Notes under the pieces: model-generated | The model's input: the letters and a program-made list of their open reading frames with translations, nothing else | Told to the model about the DNA's origin: nothing | Databases searched by the model: none | In this document: positions 17,839 through 27,600 of the stretch, piece by piece | How positions within the stretch are numbered: position 1 is the first letter of the stretch | Layout of the letters: the number at the start of each line of letters is the position of its first letter | Program-made: the position numbers and the translations under genes | Source: Paraburkholderia sp. SG-MS1 | GTDB taxonomy: Bacteria; Pseudomonadota; Gammaproteobacteria; Burkholderiales; Burkholderiaceae | Direction: 5' to 3' | Length of the DNA: 44,893 nt | NCBI RefSeq assembly: GCF_012275575.1 | Contig: NZ_NPIH01000267.1 | Location: 1 to 44,893 of the forward strand

Positions 17839-18245
17839 CTACGAAGCCGCAGCCGCCAGTTCTATCTCCACCTGGCGATTGGGCGCGAGGCATCGCTCCA
17901 GTTCATTGCGCTTGGTTTGCCGGCATTCGGCTCGCGGACTCGAACTGCCTTGACCGTGAACCACGGCGGTAATCTCACGCCGCGCGTTCGCAGATACTGC
18001 TCGACGGGTCGCGCGCACAGCAACGCCGTGCGGTGGTCGCAGGCGTCGCCGCCGCGGCGATGGGTGTAGCGGATAGTTGGTTTGCGGGTGGCGCCCGCTT
18101 TTTTTGGGTCGAGCGCGATGGCATTGAAACGAAGCTTGCCGCCGCGCAGCATCGTGGTGGCGATGCCGAGCCGTTCACGCGCCGCATGGTCAGTGCAGCC
18201 GGCCAGGGCCAACGAACCACCCAGCGTCGTTAGCGGGAATGTCAT
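17839..18245 (-). pseudogene. OmpA-family lipoprotein gene, decayed (internal deletion and frameshift)
   Basis: From the ATG at 18245 the frame begins MTFPLTTLGGSLALAGC, a lipoprotein signal with an LAGC lipobox. It then shows LRFNAIALDPKK, like the start of an OmpA peptidoglycan-binding domain, but reaches IRYTHRRGGDA and ARPVEQYLRTRGV about 20 residues too early. At about 17968 the homology switches frame to EITAVVHGQGSSS, then CRQTKRNELERCLAPNRQV and EIEL, ending at TAG 17841-17839. The C-x-KR-E-CLAPNR-VE ending is the hallmark of the OmpA lipoproteins common in Burkholderiales. A 7-A run lies near the deletion. Such lipoproteins anchor envelope machines to peptidoglycan; this copy cannot make an intact domain. 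Confidence 0.72.
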
Positions 18246-18358
18246 GGTCTGTCTGCGCCGAGCGCATTCTTTTTAGAAGGCTCAAAGTATGCAGACCCGC
18301 AGACCCGCGGGGAATGGGAGCAATCTTAGAATCGCGTCAGAGAATCATCCTATCGCAA

Positions 18359-18392
18359 TGCCGCACGGGAACCGGTTGGTCTCCCGGCGGCA
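18359..18392 (-). terminator. Stem-loop after the ABC importer operon
   Basis: An inverted repeat (TGCCGC-a-CGGGA / TCCCG-GCGGCA, 11 pairs with one bulge and an 11-base loop) lies 10 bases past the last permease stop. It has no T tract, so it may act as a Rho-dependent end or as 3' mRNA protection. Confidence 0.45.
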
Positions 18393-18402
18393 CTGGCCCC
18401 GC

Positions 18403-19242
18403 TCAAACCCTGACTGCCCGCGCGGCGTTGCGTCCGCGCAGCCATTCGAGCGCCAGCAGCAGGGATGTCGAGAAGACGATCAGAATCGTCGCGAGCGCGG
18501 CAATGGTCGGGCTGATGTTCTCGCGGATGCCGGTGAACATTTGCCGCGGCAGCGTGGTTTGATCCGCGCCCGCGAGAAACAGCGTCACGACCACTTCGTC
18601 GAACGACGTCGCGAACGCGAACAGCGCGCCGGAAATCACGCCCGGTGCGATCACCGGCAGCGTGATGCGAAAAAACGTCTTCAGCGGATTCGCACCCAGC
18701 GACAAGCTGGCGCGTACCAGGTTGTAGTTGAACCCCTGCAGCGTGGCAGCGACGGTGGTGACGACGAAGGGCACACCGAGCGACGCGTGCGCGAGGATCA
18801 GACCGAGGTAGGTATTCGCGAGCCCCAGCGGCGCAAAGAACAGATACATGCCGACGCCGACCACCACCACCGGTACGATCATCGGCGAGATCAAAATCGC
18901 CATCAGCAGGCCTTTACCGCGAAAGTTCGCCTTGGTCAGCCCGACCGCCGCGAGCGTGCCGAGCACGGTCGCGACCACCGTTGCCGAGGGTGCGACGATG
19001 AAGCTGTTTTTCGCGGCCATGCGCCACTCGTCGGACACGATCAGATTCTGATACCAGCGCAGCGACCAGCCCGGAATCGGATACACCAGGAACGTGCTCG
19101 ACGAAAACGACAGCGGCACGATTGCCAGCACGGGCAGGATCAGGTACAGCAGCGTCAGCACCACGAGCGCGCGCAGCACGAAATACCACACACGCTCGAC
19201 CAGTGACGTATGCGGTGCGAACAGGGGCTTGGCAAGTTTCAT
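18403..19242 (-). CDS. ABC transporter permease, polyamine type (PotC/PotI-like)
   Basis: 279 residues with about six membrane helices. The cytoplasmic EAA-type loop reads RASLSLGANPLKTFFRITLPVIAPG, the contact site for the ATPase. The C-terminal segment TSFDEVVVTLFLAG is typical of PotC/PotI permeases. It is the last gene of the four-gene importer operon, 15 bases after its partner permease. It moves the substrate through the inner membrane as half of a heterodimeric channel. Confidence 0.88.
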   Translation of the reverse strand: MKLAKPLFAPHTSLVERVWYFVLRALVVLTLLYLILPVLAIVPLSFSSSTFLVYPIPGWSLRWYQNLIVSDEWRMAAKNSFIVAPSATVVATVLGTLAAVGLTKANFRGKGLLMAILISPMIVPVVVVGVGMYLFFAPLGLANTYLGLILAHASLGVPFVVTTVAATLQGFNYNLVRASLSLGANPLKTFFRITLPVIAPGVISGALFAFATSFDEVVVTLFLAGADQTTLPRQMFTGIRENISPTIAALATILIVFSTSLLLALEWLRGRNAARAVRV

Positions 19243-19257
19243 CGCAATGCGCTCCGT

Positions 19258-20526
19258 TCAGCCGAGACTCAATGAAGAACGCGTGAAGCGTCCGTAGATC
19301 ACGTACAGCACGAGCGTCGCGGCCAGCAGCAAGCCGCCGAGTGCGCACGCCATGCCCCAGTTGATCGTCACGTTGGTGAAGTACGCGACGTAGTAGCTGA
19401 CCATCTGGTCGTTAGGTCCGCCGAGCAACGCGGGCGTAATGTAGTAGCCGATCGCGAGAATGAACACCAATAGCGCGCCCGCGCCGACGCCCGGATAAGT
19501 TTGCGGCACATACACGCGCCAGAACGCGGCGAACGGATGACTGCCGAGCGAGATCGCGGCGCGCTGGTAGGTGGGCGGAATCGATTTCATCACGCTGTAC
19601 AGCGGCAGGATCATGAACGGCAGCAGAATGTGCGTCATCGAAATGTAGACGCCGGTGCGGTTGAACAGCAGCGCGAGCGGATCGTGCAGCAGGCCGCTTG
19701 CGATCAGCGCCTTGTTCACGAGCCCTTCGCTTTGCAGAATCACGATCCATGCGGCGACGCGCACGAGGATCGACGTCCAGAACGGAATCAACACGAGAAT
19801 CATCACCAGATTCGCGCGGCGCTCGGACAGCGTCGAAATCCAGTACGCGAGCGGATAGCCGAGCAGCAGCGTGAACAGCGTCACCGCCGCGCCGATCACG
19901 AACGTGCGGCTGAACACCTTGAGATAGATCTGCTGATCGGGATCGGTCGGGATAATGCGGCCGAACGCGTCCTGCTTGTGGTCCAGCGATGCGAGCAGGT
20001 AGAACGGCGAGAACGTGCCGGCGTTTTTCGCAATGGCCTGCCAGTACGCGATGTCGTTCCAGCGTTCGTCCAGTTCGACGAATTTCGCGCGTACCTGCGG
20101 AGGTGTCAGATGCAGGGGCTGGCTGTTGTCGTCGACGAAGGGCATCGCGCGCGCGGACTTCGCGACCAGCGAGCGAAAGCCCGGAATCTCCACGTTCAGA
20201 CGCCGCGCGAGCGCGCCCATGCCGTCGCTGTCGGCGACCGCGGTGAGGTCGGTGGCAAGCGCGGCGAACGCGGCATCCGGCGGCGGCGCTTTGCGGTCCC
20301 AGTTACTCAGCGCGGTGAGCGTATGCGGCAACGCGTTGGCGACTTCCGGGTTCTGCGCGGCGCGCGTGAGCAGCGCGCCGATCGGCACGACGAAAATGAG
20401 CAGCAGGAAAATCGCGAGCGGCGCGATCAGCAGCAGCGCCATTGCGCGCTTTCTGGATTCCGCGGCTTTCAGTTCGCGCTTGAGGCGCCCGGTTGATTCA
20501 GGCGTCGAATCGGCGGCGATCGTCAT
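19258..20526 (-). CDS. ABC transporter permease, polyamine type (PotB/PotH-like)
   Basis: 422 residues from the ATG at 20526 (AGGTG upstream); longer in-frame starts are unsupported. After a first membrane helix (about 31-50) there is a periplasmic insertion of about 150 residues before the permease core, longer than in E. coli PotB (about 285 residues) but known in this subgroup. The EAA loop reads RAAISLGSHPFAAFWRVYVPQTYPG. It pairs with the permease at 18403. Confidence 0.88.
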   Translation of the reverse strand: MTIAADSTPESTGRLKRELKAAESRKRAMALLLIAPLAIFLLLIFVVPIGALLTRAAQNPEVANALPHTLTALSNWDRKAPPPDAAFAALATDLTAVADSDGMGALARRLNVEIPGFRSLVAKSARAMPFVDDNSQPLHLTPPQVRAKFVELDERWNDIAYWQAIAKNAGTFSPFYLLASLDHKQDAFGRIIPTDPDQQIYLKVFSRTFVIGAAVTLFTLLLGYPLAYWISTLSERRANLVMILVLIPFWTSILVRVAAWIVILQSEGLVNKALIASGLLHDPLALLFNRTGVYISMTHILLPFMILPLYSVMKSIPPTYQRAAISLGSHPFAAFWRVYVPQTYPGVGAGALLVFILAIGYYITPALLGGPNDQMVSYYVAYFTNVTINWGMACALGGLLLAATLVLYVIYGRFTRSSLSLG

Positions 20527-20610
20527 CGTAGTCACACCTGTTCTCCCACGTCGCATCCGAGCGTGCGCGGCCGGCTTCGAACCCGCGCGCACGTTTTCAT
20601 GTATCGATAC

Positions 20611-20641
20611 GGCGCGGCCCCGCCTGTCGCAAAGCCGCGCC
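20611..20641 (-). other. Intercistronic hairpin between the binding-protein and permease genes
   Basis: GGCGCGGC at 20611 pairs with GCCGCGCC at 20634 (8 bp, 15-base loop), 17 bases past the binding-protein stop. Hairpins here commonly protect the upstream message so that the binding protein is made in excess over the permeases. Confidence 0.4.
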
Positions 20642-20658
20642 CTCCTGCCTCGATCCGC

Positions 20659-21708
20659 TTACTTCGAAGCCCACGAAGAAAAGCGCTGTTCCAGCTCATC
20701 ACCGTGATCGGTCCAGAACGCCAGGTTCTGCAATACCGCGTTCTTGCCGTTGGCCGGCGAGTTCGGCAGATTCGCGAGCGTCTTCGGGTCGAGCGCCTTG
20801 ATCGCCGCCACGTTCACGGGACCGTACGCGATGTGCTGCGCATAGTCCTGCTGCGGTTTCGACGACAGCGTATAGGCGATGTACTTCTCCGCCACCGCCT
20901 TGTTCGGCGAGCCCTTCGGAATCGCCCAGTAGTCGAGGTCGTAGATGCTGCCGTTCCACACCACCTTGAGGTTCTTGCCTTCCTTCTGCGCGGCGTCGAT
21001 GCGGCCGTTATACGCGGTGGACATCACCACGTCGCCCGCGACGAGAAACTGCGGCGGCTGCGCGCCCGCTTCCCACCACTGGATGTTCGGCTTCAGTTCG
21101 TCGAGCTTCTTGAACGCGCGGTCCTGGCCTTCCTTGGTGGCGAGCACCTTGTAGACGTCCTTCGGCGGCACGCCGTCGGCCATCAGCGCGAATTCGAGGT
21201 TGTAGCGCGCGCCCTTGCGCATCGCGCGCTTGCCGGGGAATTTCTTCACGTCCCAGAAATCGACCCAGCCGTTCGGCGCGGTTTTCAGCTTGTCGGCGTT
21301 ATACGCGAGCGCCGTCGACCACACGAAAAAGCCGACGCCGCAAGTTTGCGGCGCTTCGGGAATCAGATCCGACTTCTTGCCGATCTTCGACCAGTCGAGC
21401 TTCTCGTACAGCCCTTCGTCGCAACCCCGGCCGATGTCGCCCGATTCGACTTCCACCACGTCCCAGTTCACATGCTTGGCTTCGACCATCGCCTTCACTT
21501 TGGCCTGCTCGCCGTTGTACTCGACGGCGGTGACCTTATTGCCGGTTTGCGATTCGAACGGCTGGTTGAAGGCGGCTTTCTGCGCATCGCCATTCGCGCC
21601 GCCGAAGTTGACGACCGTCAGCTCGGCAGCATTGACCTGCGCGGCTCCCAGCGCGAGCGCGAGCGCACCGACAGCGATGGCGCAGCGCGATTTCCCGATC
21701 TTGTTCAT
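20659..21708 (-). CDS. Periplasmic polyamine-type substrate-binding protein (PotD/PotF-like)
   Basis: 349 residues from the ATG at 21708, with AAAGGAG upstream. The signal peptide (CAIAVGALALALGAAQVNA) is cleaved before AELTVVNFGG. The family 1 (COG0687) solute-binding fold shows WDVVEVESGDI, GVGFFVWSTALAYN, WVDFWDVKKFPGKRAM, DVVMSTAYNGRID and YDLDYWAIPKGSPNK. Role: captures the solute in the periplasm and hands it to the two permeases. Polyamine (putrescine or spermidine) is the family's usual ligand, but members also take GABA-like or other amino compounds, so specificity is open. Confidence 0.87.
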   Translation of the reverse strand: MNKIGKSRCAIAVGALALALGAAQVNAAELTVVNFGGANGDAQKAAFNQPFESQTGNKVTAVEYNGEQAKVKAMVEAKHVNWDVVEVESGDIGRGCDEGLYEKLDWSKIGKKSDLIPEAPQTCGVGFFVWSTALAYNADKLKTAPNGWVDFWDVKKFPGKRAMRKGARYNLEFALMADGVPPKDVYKVLATKEGQDRAFKKLDELKPNIQWWEAGAQPPQFLVAGDVVMSTAYNGRIDAAQKEGKNLKVVWNGSIYDLDYWAIPKGSPNKAVAEKYIAYTLSSKPQQDYAQHIAYGPVNVAAIKALDPKTLANLPNSPANGKNAVLQNLAFWTDHGDELEQRFSSWASK

Positions 21709-21809
21709 GGTGTGTTCTCCTTTGGTGGTGTGCATCAAGCTGAGTACAGTGCGACTTGTTATGTGCTGCTTTGCCTTGCCTGCGTCGAACCGCTGGGCGT
21801 TCGACACGT

Positions 21810-22907
21810 TCACGCCGCCGCGAACACCCGCAGATGCTCGGGCGCAAACTCCAGTGCGACGGGCGCACCAGGCGAGAAGGTGTCGAGCGCGGCGGTGCCG
21901 AGCGGCACCTTGACGAAGCACTCGTCCTGCTCACGCACGCCGCAGCGCATGCGCACGTGGTCGCCGAAATAGATCAACCCGCGCGCTTCGCCGCTGAGCG
22001 CGTTGGCGCCCGGCCGCGTCGAACCGTTCGCGAGTTTCATGCGCTCGGGCCGGATGCAGGCGATCGCCGGGGCGCCCGTGCGCGCATCGCCGATATTGCG
22101 CCCGGTCAAACGCGTGCCGTCGCTCAGATGAAGCTCGCAATACTCGCCGTCGACATTCGCGACCGTGCCGCGCAGTTTGTTGCTGTCGCCGATGAAGTTC
22201 GCGACAAACTCGTTGCACGGCGATTCATAGAGGCGATCAACCGTATCGAGCTGCTGCACGATGCCTTTGTCGAACACGGCGACGCGGTCGGACATGGTGA
22301 GCGCCTCGCCCTGATCGTGCGTGACGTACACGAAGGTGACGCCGAGCTTCTCGTGCAGCGATTTGAGCTCGTACTGCATGTGTTCACGCAACTGTTTGTC
22401 GAGTGCGCCGAGCGGCTCGTCCATCAGCACGAGCTTCGGTTCGAACACCAGCGCCCGCGCGAGCGCGATGCGCTGCTGCTGGCCGCCGGACAGCTGCGCC
22501 GGATAGCGTTTCGCGAAGCTCTCCATGCGCACCATCTTCAGCGCGTTGTGGGTGCGATGCGCACGCTCTTCAGCGGAATGCTTGCGCACGGTCAACGGAT
22601 AGGCGACGTTCTGCTCGACCGTCAGATGCGGAAACAGCGCGTAGTTCTGAAACACCATGCCGATGTTGCGCTTATGGGGCGGCACCGTATTGAGCAACGT
22701 GCCGTCGAGCCAGATTTCGCCGCCGGTGGGAAATTCGAAGCCCGCCAGCATCATCAGACAGGTGGTCTTGCCTGAGCCGGACGGCCCGAGCAGCGTCAGG
22801 AACTCGCCCTGATAGATATCCAGATCGAGCTGTTTGACGACCAGCGTTTCGCCGTCGTAGGTCTTGCGTACACCTCGAAAGCTGACGATCACGTCATCGG
22901 TTTTCAT
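21810..22907 (-). CDS. ABC transporter ATP-binding protein, polyamine type (PotA/PotG-like)
   Basis: 365 residues. Walker A GPSGSGKTT is near residues 41-49, with the Q loop (MVFQNYALFPHLTVEQNV), the signature LSGGQQQRIALARAL, Walker B LVLMDEPLGALD and the H loop VYVTHD. A C-terminal TOBE-type domain (about 280-360) is as in PotA/PotG. It is the first gene of the importer operon, 172 bp from the divergent MocR gene. It hydrolyses ATP to drive uptake. Confidence 0.92.
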   Translation of the reverse strand: MKTDDVIVSFRGVRKTYDGETLVVKQLDLDIYQGEFLTLLGPSGSGKTTCLMMLAGFEFPTGGEIWLDGTLLNTVPPHKRNIGMVFQNYALFPHLTVEQNVAYPLTVRKHSAEERAHRTHNALKMVRMESFAKRYPAQLSGGQQQRIALARALVFEPKLVLMDEPLGALDKQLREHMQYELKSLHEKLGVTFVYVTHDQGEALTMSDRVAVFDKGIVQQLDTVDRLYESPCNEFVANFIGDSNKLRGTVANVDGEYCELHLSDGTRLTGRNIGDARTGAPAIACIRPERMKLANGSTRPGANALSGEARGLIYFGDHVRMRCGVREQDECFVKVPLGTAALDTFSPGAPVALEFAPEHLRVFAAA

Positions 22908-23035
22908 GCCCTCGTCTCCTGTCGATGGGAGTTGGCGCTTTAGCGCTTACTCCGATCCCATGCAGTTTCATCCGGCGCGCACCTGCTGCAGGCAGCGGGA
23001 TTGCATCGATTGCGTGGCTCACTATAGACCGTTAC

Positions 23036-23077
23036 GGTTCTACAATATGGAACCATTTCATTATTCCGGATAGAACC
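23036..23077. promoter_or_regulatory. Probable MocR operator: inverted and direct GAACC repeats
   Basis: In the 172-bp divergent promoter, GGTTC at 23036-23040 and GAACC at 23050-23054 form an inverted repeat around TACAAT, a good -10 for the MocR gene (23041-23046). A third GAACC at 23073-23077 is a direct repeat 23 bases on, about two helical turns. MocR regulators such as GabR and PdxR bind paired repeats in their own divergent promoters. The assignment is by position and pattern. Confidence 0.5.
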
Positions 23078-23079
23078 AC

Positions 23080-24627
23080 TTGGACACGGTGATCTTGTCG
23101 GATTGGCTCGCCGCGCGGCTCGACCGCGGCGCCGCCGAACCGGTCTACCGGCAGACGTTGCGGCTGATGCAGCAGGCCATCCTGACCGGCCAGCTGCCGC
23201 CCGGCACCAAGCTGCCCAGCTCGCGCACGCTCGCCGAAGACCTCGGCGTCGCGCGCAATACGGTGCTGCACGTCTACGACCAGTTGACTGCCGAAGGCTA
23301 TGTGATCTCGACCACCGGCAGCGGCACCTATGTCGCCGACACGCGCCCGGACTCGGCCGCGGTGAATACGCGCCGCAAACCGGCGGTGGTGGAGGCCGGC
23401 GCACGCGGCGCGTTGCCTGGGGAAATCCCGACGCCACCCAAACGCGACTTGAGCGACCTGTCGAATCGCGGACGACGCCTGATCGACAAGGCCGGCGTCT
23501 CCGCCAAGCAGTGGGGCGCGTTCATGCCGGGCGTGCCCGATGTCGCGGAATTTCCCGCGCGCACGTGGAGCCGCCTGCAGGCGCGCTTGTGGAAGGAAGC
23601 CAATCCCGATCTGCTCACCTATGCGCCCGGCGGCGGCTACCGGCCGTTGCGGCGCGCGCTGTCGGATTATCTGCGGGTCGCGCGCTCGGTGAATTGCACG
23701 GCGGACCAGATCATCATCACGACGGGCATTCATCAGTCGATCGACCTTGCGGTGCGCCTGTTGACCGACGTCGGCGATCGCGCGTGGGTCGAGGAGCCGT
23801 GCTATTGGGGCGCGCGCAGCGTGCTGCAATCGTCGGGGGTGACGCTGGTGCCGGTGCCGGTCGACGAGGAAGGTCTGAATCCACGCGAACAGGATCTGCA
23901 ACAGCCGCCGCGGCTCGCACTCGTCACACCATCGCATCAATATCCGCTCGGCATGGTGATGAGCCTCGCGCGCCGCCGCACGCTGCTCGAATACGCGCGC
24001 CAGCACAACGTGTGGATCATCGAGGACGACTACGACAGCGAGTTCCGCTACGGCAGCCGCCCGCTCGCGTCGCTGCAGGGACTCGACGGCGCCGGTCAGG
24101 TGATTTACGTAGGCAGCCTCGGCAAGATGCTGTTTCCGGGCTTGCGCATGGGCTACATGATCGCGCCGGAGCACCTGGTGGATACGTTTCGCACCGGCGT
24201 CGCGGAACTGTATCGCGAAGGGCAGTTGATGCAGCAGGCCGTGATGACCGACTTCATCATGGACGGGCATCTCACGTCGCATGTGCGGCGCATGCGGGCG
24301 CTGTACGGCGAGCGCAGGCAGATTCTGATCGACGCGATCACCGCGCGCTTCGGCAGCGAACTGCCCGTGATGGGCGACGAGGCGGGTCTGCACCTGGTGC
24401 TCGGTCTGCCGGAACACGCGAACGATCGCGCGGTGACGTCCGCCGCATTCGATGCCGGCGTGATCGTGCGGCCGCTGGCGAGCTACTATAGCGTCGATCC
24501 GCCGCCACGGCGCGGACTGCTGCTCGGCTATGCGTGCGTGGCGAACGACAAGATCGGCCCCGCGTTCGACACGCTCGCGCGCGTGATCGAGCAGACCGCG
24601 TTGAAAGCGCCGACGCGCGCCGCCTGA
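23080..24627 (+). CDS. MocR-family regulator (GntR winged helix plus aminotransferase-like domain)
   Basis: 515 residues from a TTG at 23080; a GTG at 23089 is an alternative. The N-terminal GntR domain (about 15-85) reads LPPGTKLPSSRTLAEDLGVARNTV and STTGSGTYVA. After a linker comes a class I aminotransferase-like domain (about 135-505) with GGYRPLRRALSDYL, WIIEDDYDSEFRY and the PLP lysine K349 in GSLGKMLFPGLRMGY. Such regulators use PLP adducts as sensors. Divergent from the importer operon, it probably controls that operon and itself in response to an amine or amino acid ligand. Confidence 0.9.
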   Translation: MDTVILSDWLAARLDRGAAEPVYRQTLRLMQQAILTGQLPPGTKLPSSRTLAEDLGVARNTVLHVYDQLTAEGYVISTTGSGTYVADTRPDSAAVNTRRKPAVVEAGARGALPGEIPTPPKRDLSDLSNRGRRLIDKAGVSAKQWGAFMPGVPDVAEFPARTWSRLQARLWKEANPDLLTYAPGGGYRPLRRALSDYLRVARSVNCTADQIIITTGIHQSIDLAVRLLTDVGDRAWVEEPCYWGARSVLQSSGVTLVPVPVDEEGLNPREQDLQQPPRLALVTPSHQYPLGMVMSLARRRTLLEYARQHNVWIIEDDYDSEFRYGSRPLASLQGLDGAGQVIYVGSLGKMLFPGLRMGYMIAPEHLVDTFRTGVAELYREGQLMQQAVMTDFIMDGHLTSHVRRMRALYGERRQILIDAITARFGSELPVMGDEAGLHLVLGLPEHANDRAVTSAAFDAGVIVRPLASYYSVDPPPRRGLLLGYACVANDKIGPAFDTLARVIEQTALKAPTRAA

Positions 24628-24679
24628 TCGACAAGCAGCGCGTCACGCGACGCGTGGCGTGGCAAGCCGCGCACACCGC

Positions 24680-27600
24680 TCACTTCAGACCGAAGTCCAC
24701 GCGCGTGGTCGCGCCCTTGTCGTTGATGCCGTCCGCGGTCAGCTTCGGCGCGACGATGAACACGCGGTTGCTGTCGATCTTGCCGTCCAGATACTGCTGC
24801 ACGCTCTGCGCCCGCTGTTGCGCGAGCTGGCGCAGGCTGGCTTCGTCGATCGGCGCGTTGGCCGCCAGCGCGCCCTTCATGTCGTCGTCCGGCACGCTTT
24901 TGGTCAGCCCGACGAAGTTGCGCGGCTTCTTGAAGTCCGCGGCCTCGTAGGCCTTCGTCAGATACTTGTCGTACTCCTTGGGATCGATCGTGACGCTCGA
25001 CAGATCGACACTCTCGCCGTTGCCCACCACGTCCTTGATCTTCTGCTGCTTGACGAGGCGCTCGACGTATTGGGTGCGCAACGCCGGTTCATCGACAGCC
25101 GGATCGACCCGGCCGATCAGATCCATACGCACCGAGCTCTTGTCGGCCAGCGCCTTCACGATCGTATCGAGCTTTTTGGTGTCGGCGTCCGTGAGTTTCG
25201 ACGAGCCCGGCTCAAACTCGACATAGCCCAATTCCTCGCCGCCACCGCCGAATGCATTGGCGATCAGCGAGAACGGCGCGGTCACCGCTTTCTGCAACAG
25301 ATTGAGCACCGCATGCCAGATCAGGCCGCCGACGCTGAACTCGGGATTCGACAGCGAGCCCGACACCGGCAGATTCACGTCGATCTCGCCGCGCGAGTTC
25401 TTCAGCAACGAAATCGCGAGACGCACCGGCAGTTTGGTCGCCGTGTCGTTGTCGATGTGATCGCCAAACGTGAGCTGGTCGATGAACAGGTGGTTGTCCG
25501 CGTTCAGTTGATCGTTGTCGAGCTTGTAGTGCAGATCGACGTTCAGCTTGCCCTTGGTGATCGGATAGCCGGCATATTTCGACGAATACGGCGTGAGGTT
25601 GGTCAACTCGATATCGTGCGCGCTCGCGGTCAGATCGAGCGCCGGTTTGGCGATCAGCGGATTGACGGTGCCGCGAATCGACAGCGGTCCGTTGGCCGCC
25701 AGTTTCGCGGCGATGTCCACCGGCGCGGGCGTGCTCGACTGCGTGCCGAACGCGCCGACCGTGCCCTGGATGCCGACCAGGTTCGCGGTGAAATTCGGCT
25801 TGATGAAGTTGTCCGTGTACGTGACGCGGCCCTGCTGCAGCACCAGTTGACCGAAGTGCAGCTTGACCGGGCTTTGCGGCGGCGTGGCGGCCGTGACCGT
25901 GGCGGGCGCGGCAGGCGTTGCAGACGAAGCCTGCACCGGCGCGGACGCCGCGGCCACTGCCGATGCCGCTGCGGGCGTCAGCTGCACGGGTTCGGCGCCC
26001 CTCTTGTCGCGCGTCAGCGATTGCGCGGCGCCGTCTTCATGCGCGACTACGTCGCTCAGATTCAGCTTGCCTTGCGCGTTCAACAGCACGCTTCCATAGA
26101 ATTTCGTGAACGTCACGCGGCCCGCGTCCACCACTGTGCCGTGTTCGTCGTAGTCGGCCTTCAGGTTGGACAGCGCGAGCGAGCCCCATCCCGCGAACGG
26201 GTCCGAGGTCGCCTTGTCGAGCATGCGCACGTCGACGAGTGCCATGTCACCGTGATAGTTCGCCTTCAACGACTTCGCCTGTGTTAGCGCGAGATCGCCG
26301 TTCGCATTGAGCAACGCGCTCGCGATCACCGCGTTCAGCTTGCCGCCGAAGTACGGCTCGAAAGCCGCCGCGTCGAGCCGGTTCGCGTTCACCTTGACGG
26401 CCACCTTGAGCGGCGTCGCCGTGACGTCGCCCTTCACGCCGAGGGTGCCCTTCTTGTTCAGCGTGGCCTGCAGATCGACCGGCAGCGGACGACTCAGGTC
26501 GTCGCTGATCTGCTGCACTTTCAACTGCAGCGGCGTGATGCTCAGCTTCACCGGCTGCGGCGTGGTGTGGTCGGTGAAATTGGCGGTCGCGTCTTTCAGC
26601 GTCAACTCGCCGATCTTGTAGTGCCACGCCGGACCCTCGGCGTGCGCCTGTTTGGCCGCGTGGACCGCGGTGCGCTGCTGCGCGGCTTCATGCGGACCGG
26701 CAAGCGACGCGAGGTTGATGCTGCCGTCTTTGAGCCGCTGCGCGTCGATCGCGAGGCCGGTCGTGGCGACGCTGGTCACGTCCGCCGTGCGCGCGGCCAG
26801 GTCCACCTGCTTGACCACCACGCTGCCCTGCGCGAGCGACACCACCGGCTGTTTGTCGCCACGCGCGGCCAGCTTCAGCGATTGCAGGTCCAGTTGCGTA
26901 TCGGCGACCATCACGGCCGCTGGCGACTTCGACCAGTTCGTGTCGATATTCGTCGTCACGGACAGCGCGCCGTCCGTCACTTGCGCGGCGGTTGCGGTGT
27001 CGAGATAGGGCTGCAACTGCGGCAGTTTCAGCGACTTCAGATCGAGCTTCGCGCTGGCCGTTTTCGCGGCGAGTCCGAGTTTGCCGTCGGCGGCGAGCGA
27101 ACCGGCGCCGTCCTTGAAGTCGGTGTTCAGCGTGTAATGCGCAGGCGCGTTGGCGAGCGTCGAAAAATCGTTCAGCGTCACCGCGAGTTTTTGCAGACCG
27201 AGATCGACAGGACGGGAGGCCGCTTCGTCGTGCACGTTGACGGTGCCGTCGTTGAGCACGAAACGTTTGATCGACAGGTCCAGCGGCGGGGCTTTTTCCG
27301 CGGTGTTCGCCTTCGCGCTGGACGCCGCTGCGGGTGCGCTCGCCGCGGGTTGCTGCGCCACCGCTTCGGTGCCGGACGCACTCGCGGAAGCCGCCGCGCG
27401 CGTCGGAGCCGGCGCGGGCGCGAACATGCGCTCGACGCTCAGCACACCGTCCTTGTCACGCGCGAGACGCGCGCTCGGCGCATCGATGCGGATCTCGTCG
27501 AAGTGATAAAGGCTCTTCAACGGCTCCAGCGTCGCCGCGGCGACGTGCACCGCGCGCGCCGCGAAGAACGGCGCCTTGCCCTGATCCTGCACGTCCACGT

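Noticed and set aside
20560..20600. TTCGAACC-like tRNA T-loop match
   Set aside because: No acceptor, D or anticodon arms around it; no tRNA found in the window.
20563..21972. Long plus-strand frame across the binding-protein gene
   Set aside because: Arg/His-rich shadow of a clear COG0687 binding protein and the end of the ATPase gene.
23032..24417. 461-codon minus-strand frame opposite the MocR gene
   Set aside because: The MocR frame has intact winged-helix and PLP motifs; the opposite frame is compositional.
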